Assembly (NCBI GenBank): GCA_045113775.1
Contig: JBGUJH010000108.1
Span: 1-15,748, forward strand
Direction: 5' to 3'
DNA length: 15,748 bases
DNA from: CAG-791 sp045113775
GTDB lineage: Bacteria > Bacillota > Clostridia > Lachnospirales > Lachnospiraceae
Position 1 is the first letter of the stretch. Each line of letters opens with the position of its first letter. Below the pieces are notes generated by a model. The model saw only the letters and a list, made by a program, of their open reading frames with translations. It had not been told where the DNA came from and searched no databases. The position numbers and the translations under genes are program-made. Shown piece by piece: positions 14,409-15,748 of this stretch.

Positions 14409-15632
14409 ATGCAGAATATCAAAGTGATCATAGGGGCATCTTACGGAGATGAGGGCAAGGGACTTGCCACCGATTACTTCGGCGCACAGGCTTCCGGCCG
14501 GTACAGTGCAGTCAATGTCCTGACAAACGGCGGTCCCCAGCGCGGCCACACTGTGGAACTCGCGGACGGCCGCAGGCACGTGTTCAAGCATTTTGGGGCT
14601 GCCACCTTTCGGGGGGCAGCCACCTATTACGACGAACAATACATGATCAATCCCATGGAATTTGTCCGGGAATACGACGAACTGCTGGAACTCCATGGAG
14701 AAACACAAAGCTTTGCGAACCCCCGCTGCCGCTTCTCTACGCCCTGGGACATGCTGGTGAACCAGATGCTCAAGGAAAAACAGGGCATTCACAACAGCTG
14801 CGGATTCGGGATCTGGGAGACAGTACTGCGCTATCGCAGAGGACAAGGCATCACGATCGGAGCTTTTGCCGCGATGAGCAGAGATAACAGACTCTCCTAT
14901 TTGCGGCGTCTTCGGGACGGATATTTCGCCGGACGGATGCGGGAGCTGGGGCTTGCACACAAAGACGGAAATCACGGACTGTTTTGTCCCGGAAGCAAGT
15001 CCGGCCTGGAAGAGCTGTTTTTCAGCGACGGGATCCTCTTCCACTTCGACGAGGATTGCGAGACAATGCTTTCAATGTGCCCTCTCCGGGACAGCGATCA
15101 TTTGAGGAAGTATCAGACTGTTCTCTTTGAGAATGCGCAGGGTCTGCTGCTGGACGGAAACGCCCGGGAAGAAATGGAGTTTACTACGCCTTCCACGACC
15201 GGAGTGGGCAGGGTGTTCCAGACCGTGAAGAGAGTTTTCAGCGGCGCGGACGTGGAAGTCTGCTACGTGACGCGATCCTACCTGACCCGGCACGGAGACG
15301 GTTCGATGGATGGCGAGATCAGCGCTGACGACCTTGGCGCGCTTCTTCCCGGCGTGCGTTCTGACGCGACAAATGTTCAAAATCGTTTTCAGGGAATTCT
15401 GCGGTATGGTATGATGGATGTGGATTTTCTGGCCCGGCGGATCCGTTCGGATTTCGCACGCTGCCGCGGCGCGGCCGAAAATCACTACCACCCTTCCGTG
15501 ATGGTCACTCACCTCAATGAGTACGCGGGAATCGATACCGACATGCTCGGCCGGGAATTCGGCACGCTGTATCTGTCTGACGGCAGGACCTGCGAAGACA
15601 CTTTTAAGATTGTCGTCCCCGCTGCGATCTGA
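14409..15632 (+). CDS. Divergent adenylosuccinate synthetase (PurA) superfamily protein
   Basis: 407 residues from the ATG at 14409, placed after AAAGGAG. The PurA fold is recognisable: YGDEGKG (12-18, phosphate-binding loop with the catalytic-type Asp14), RGHT (45-48, catalytic-type His47), VLFENAQGLLLD (238-249), STTGVG (262-267) and YVTRSYLTRHGDG (286-298). It differs where PurA binds aspartate and GTP. The TTGR.RR.GW loop reads TNVQNRFQGILRYG (321-334), and the guanine-binding TKLD reads THLN (367-370). It is therefore probably a paralogue joining a different nucleotide or amino acid, not the purine-pathway enzyme. Phage PurZ is a known precedent for a repurposed PurA, but PurZ is shorter and loses the loop Asp kept here. 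Third gene of the cluster. Superfamily sure, reaction unknown. Confidence 0.85.
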   Translation: MQNIKVIIGASYGDEGKGLATDYFGAQASGRYSAVNVLTNGGPQRGHTVELADGRRHVFKHFGAATFRGAATYYDEQYMINPMEFVREYDELLELHGETQSFANPRCRFSTPWDMLVNQMLKEKQGIHNSCGFGIWETVLRYRRGQGITIGAFAAMSRDNRLSYLRRLRDGYFAGRMRELGLAHKDGNHGLFCPGSKSGLEELFFSDGILFHFDEDCETMLSMCPLRDSDHLRKYQTVLFENAQGLLLDGNAREEMEFTTPSTTGVGRVFQTVKRVFSGADVEVCYVTRSYLTRHGDGSMDGEISADDLGALLPGVRSDATNVQNRFQGILRYGMMDVDFLARRIRSDFARCRGAAENHYHPSVMVTHLNEYAGIDTDMLGREFGTLYLSDGRTCEDTFKIVVPAAI

Positions 15633-15642
15633 GTGATCAATG

Positions 15643-15739
15643 ATTCCTTAGGGAATAACACAGGGGGGATGTCCCCCGCCTCTACAGGCGGCGGGTAGTA
15701 ACAAACTTTCTCAGCGGCGGGTGACAATCCCCCGCTGAG
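15643..15739. repeat. Run of hairpins at the right edge
   Basis: At least four inverted repeats in under 100 bases: ATTCC/GGAAT (15643-15656), GGGGG/CCCCC (15664-15677), CCCGCC/GGCGGG (15675-15695, overlapping the last) and CTCAGCGG/CCGCTGAG (15710-15739). CGGCGGGT occurs twice. The first hairpins lie 10-60 bases after the PurA-like stop and could terminate it, but none has a clear T run. Other possibilities are the hairpin end of an IS200/IS605-type element or a structured RNA continuing beyond the window. Confidence 0.45.
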
Positions 15740-15748
15740 TTATATGAT

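Noticed and set aside
14229..15044. Minus-strand open frame over the PurA-like gene
   Set aside because: It is opposite clear PurA motifs and lacks a start signal.
14409..15632. Calling the PurA-like gene purA or phage-type purZ
   Set aside because: The aspartate and guanine motifs differ from PurA, and the loop Asp and greater length differ from PurZ; no phage genes are nearby.

Overview
The window looks like chromosomal DNA from a Gram-positive gut-type Clostridia, most likely a Lachnospiraceae-like Firmicute. This is an inference from strong AGGAGG ribosome-binding sites, tRNA genes without an encoded CCA, a PAS-like/AraC regulator, a sortase-type surface protein and a FucO-type iron alcohol dehydrogenase. 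Base composition is moderate in genes and AT-rich in promoters. There are no phage structural genes, transposases, rRNA or CRISPR arrays.

Layout. (1) 1-3927, minus: the first 1309 residues of a very large secreted surface protein with a signal peptide, an acidic repeat region, adhesin-type domains and two DUF11-like repeats; its C-terminus lies outside the window. (2) 4164-5393, plus: a divergent AraC-family regulator. The shared intergenic region holds two direct 21-bp repeats set two helical turns apart, just upstream of the surface-gene promoter. (3) 5570-7501, minus: a glycogen synthase (GlgA) with a 162-residue Lys/Ala/Glu-rich N-terminal extension. (4) 7814-10179, minus: a compact udk-tdk-trpS run (uridine kinase, thymidine kinase, tryptophanyl-tRNA synthetase). 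(5) 10281-10577: divergent tRNA-Glu(CUC) and tRNA-Lys(CUU), each with a recognisable promoter and terminator. (6) 10649-11119, minus: RpiB-type sugar-phosphate isomerase. (7) 11353-12498, minus: FucO-type lactaldehyde reductase. (8) 12751-15632, plus: three genes in a row encoding an unrecognised 206-residue protein with an acidic tail, a von Willebrand A (VWA) protein with a MIDAS motif, and a divergent paralogue of adenylosuccinate synthetase (PurA). (9) 15643-15739: a string of hairpins at the right edge.

Most of the window is ordinary metabolism (glycogen synthesis, nucleoside salvage, pentose phosphate, lactaldehyde reduction) and translation. Two parts stand out. The surface-protein/AraC pair looks like a self-contained regulated adhesin locus. 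The 12751-15632 cluster is the best candidate for an undescribed system: the PurA-like enzyme keeps the phosphate-binding and catalytic motifs, but its aspartate-binding loop and guanine-recognition motif look changed. It is co-directional with a VWA metal-dependent protein-binding module and an unknown protein. Two near-identical palindromes lie between this cluster and the FucO gene, so both may share a regulator.
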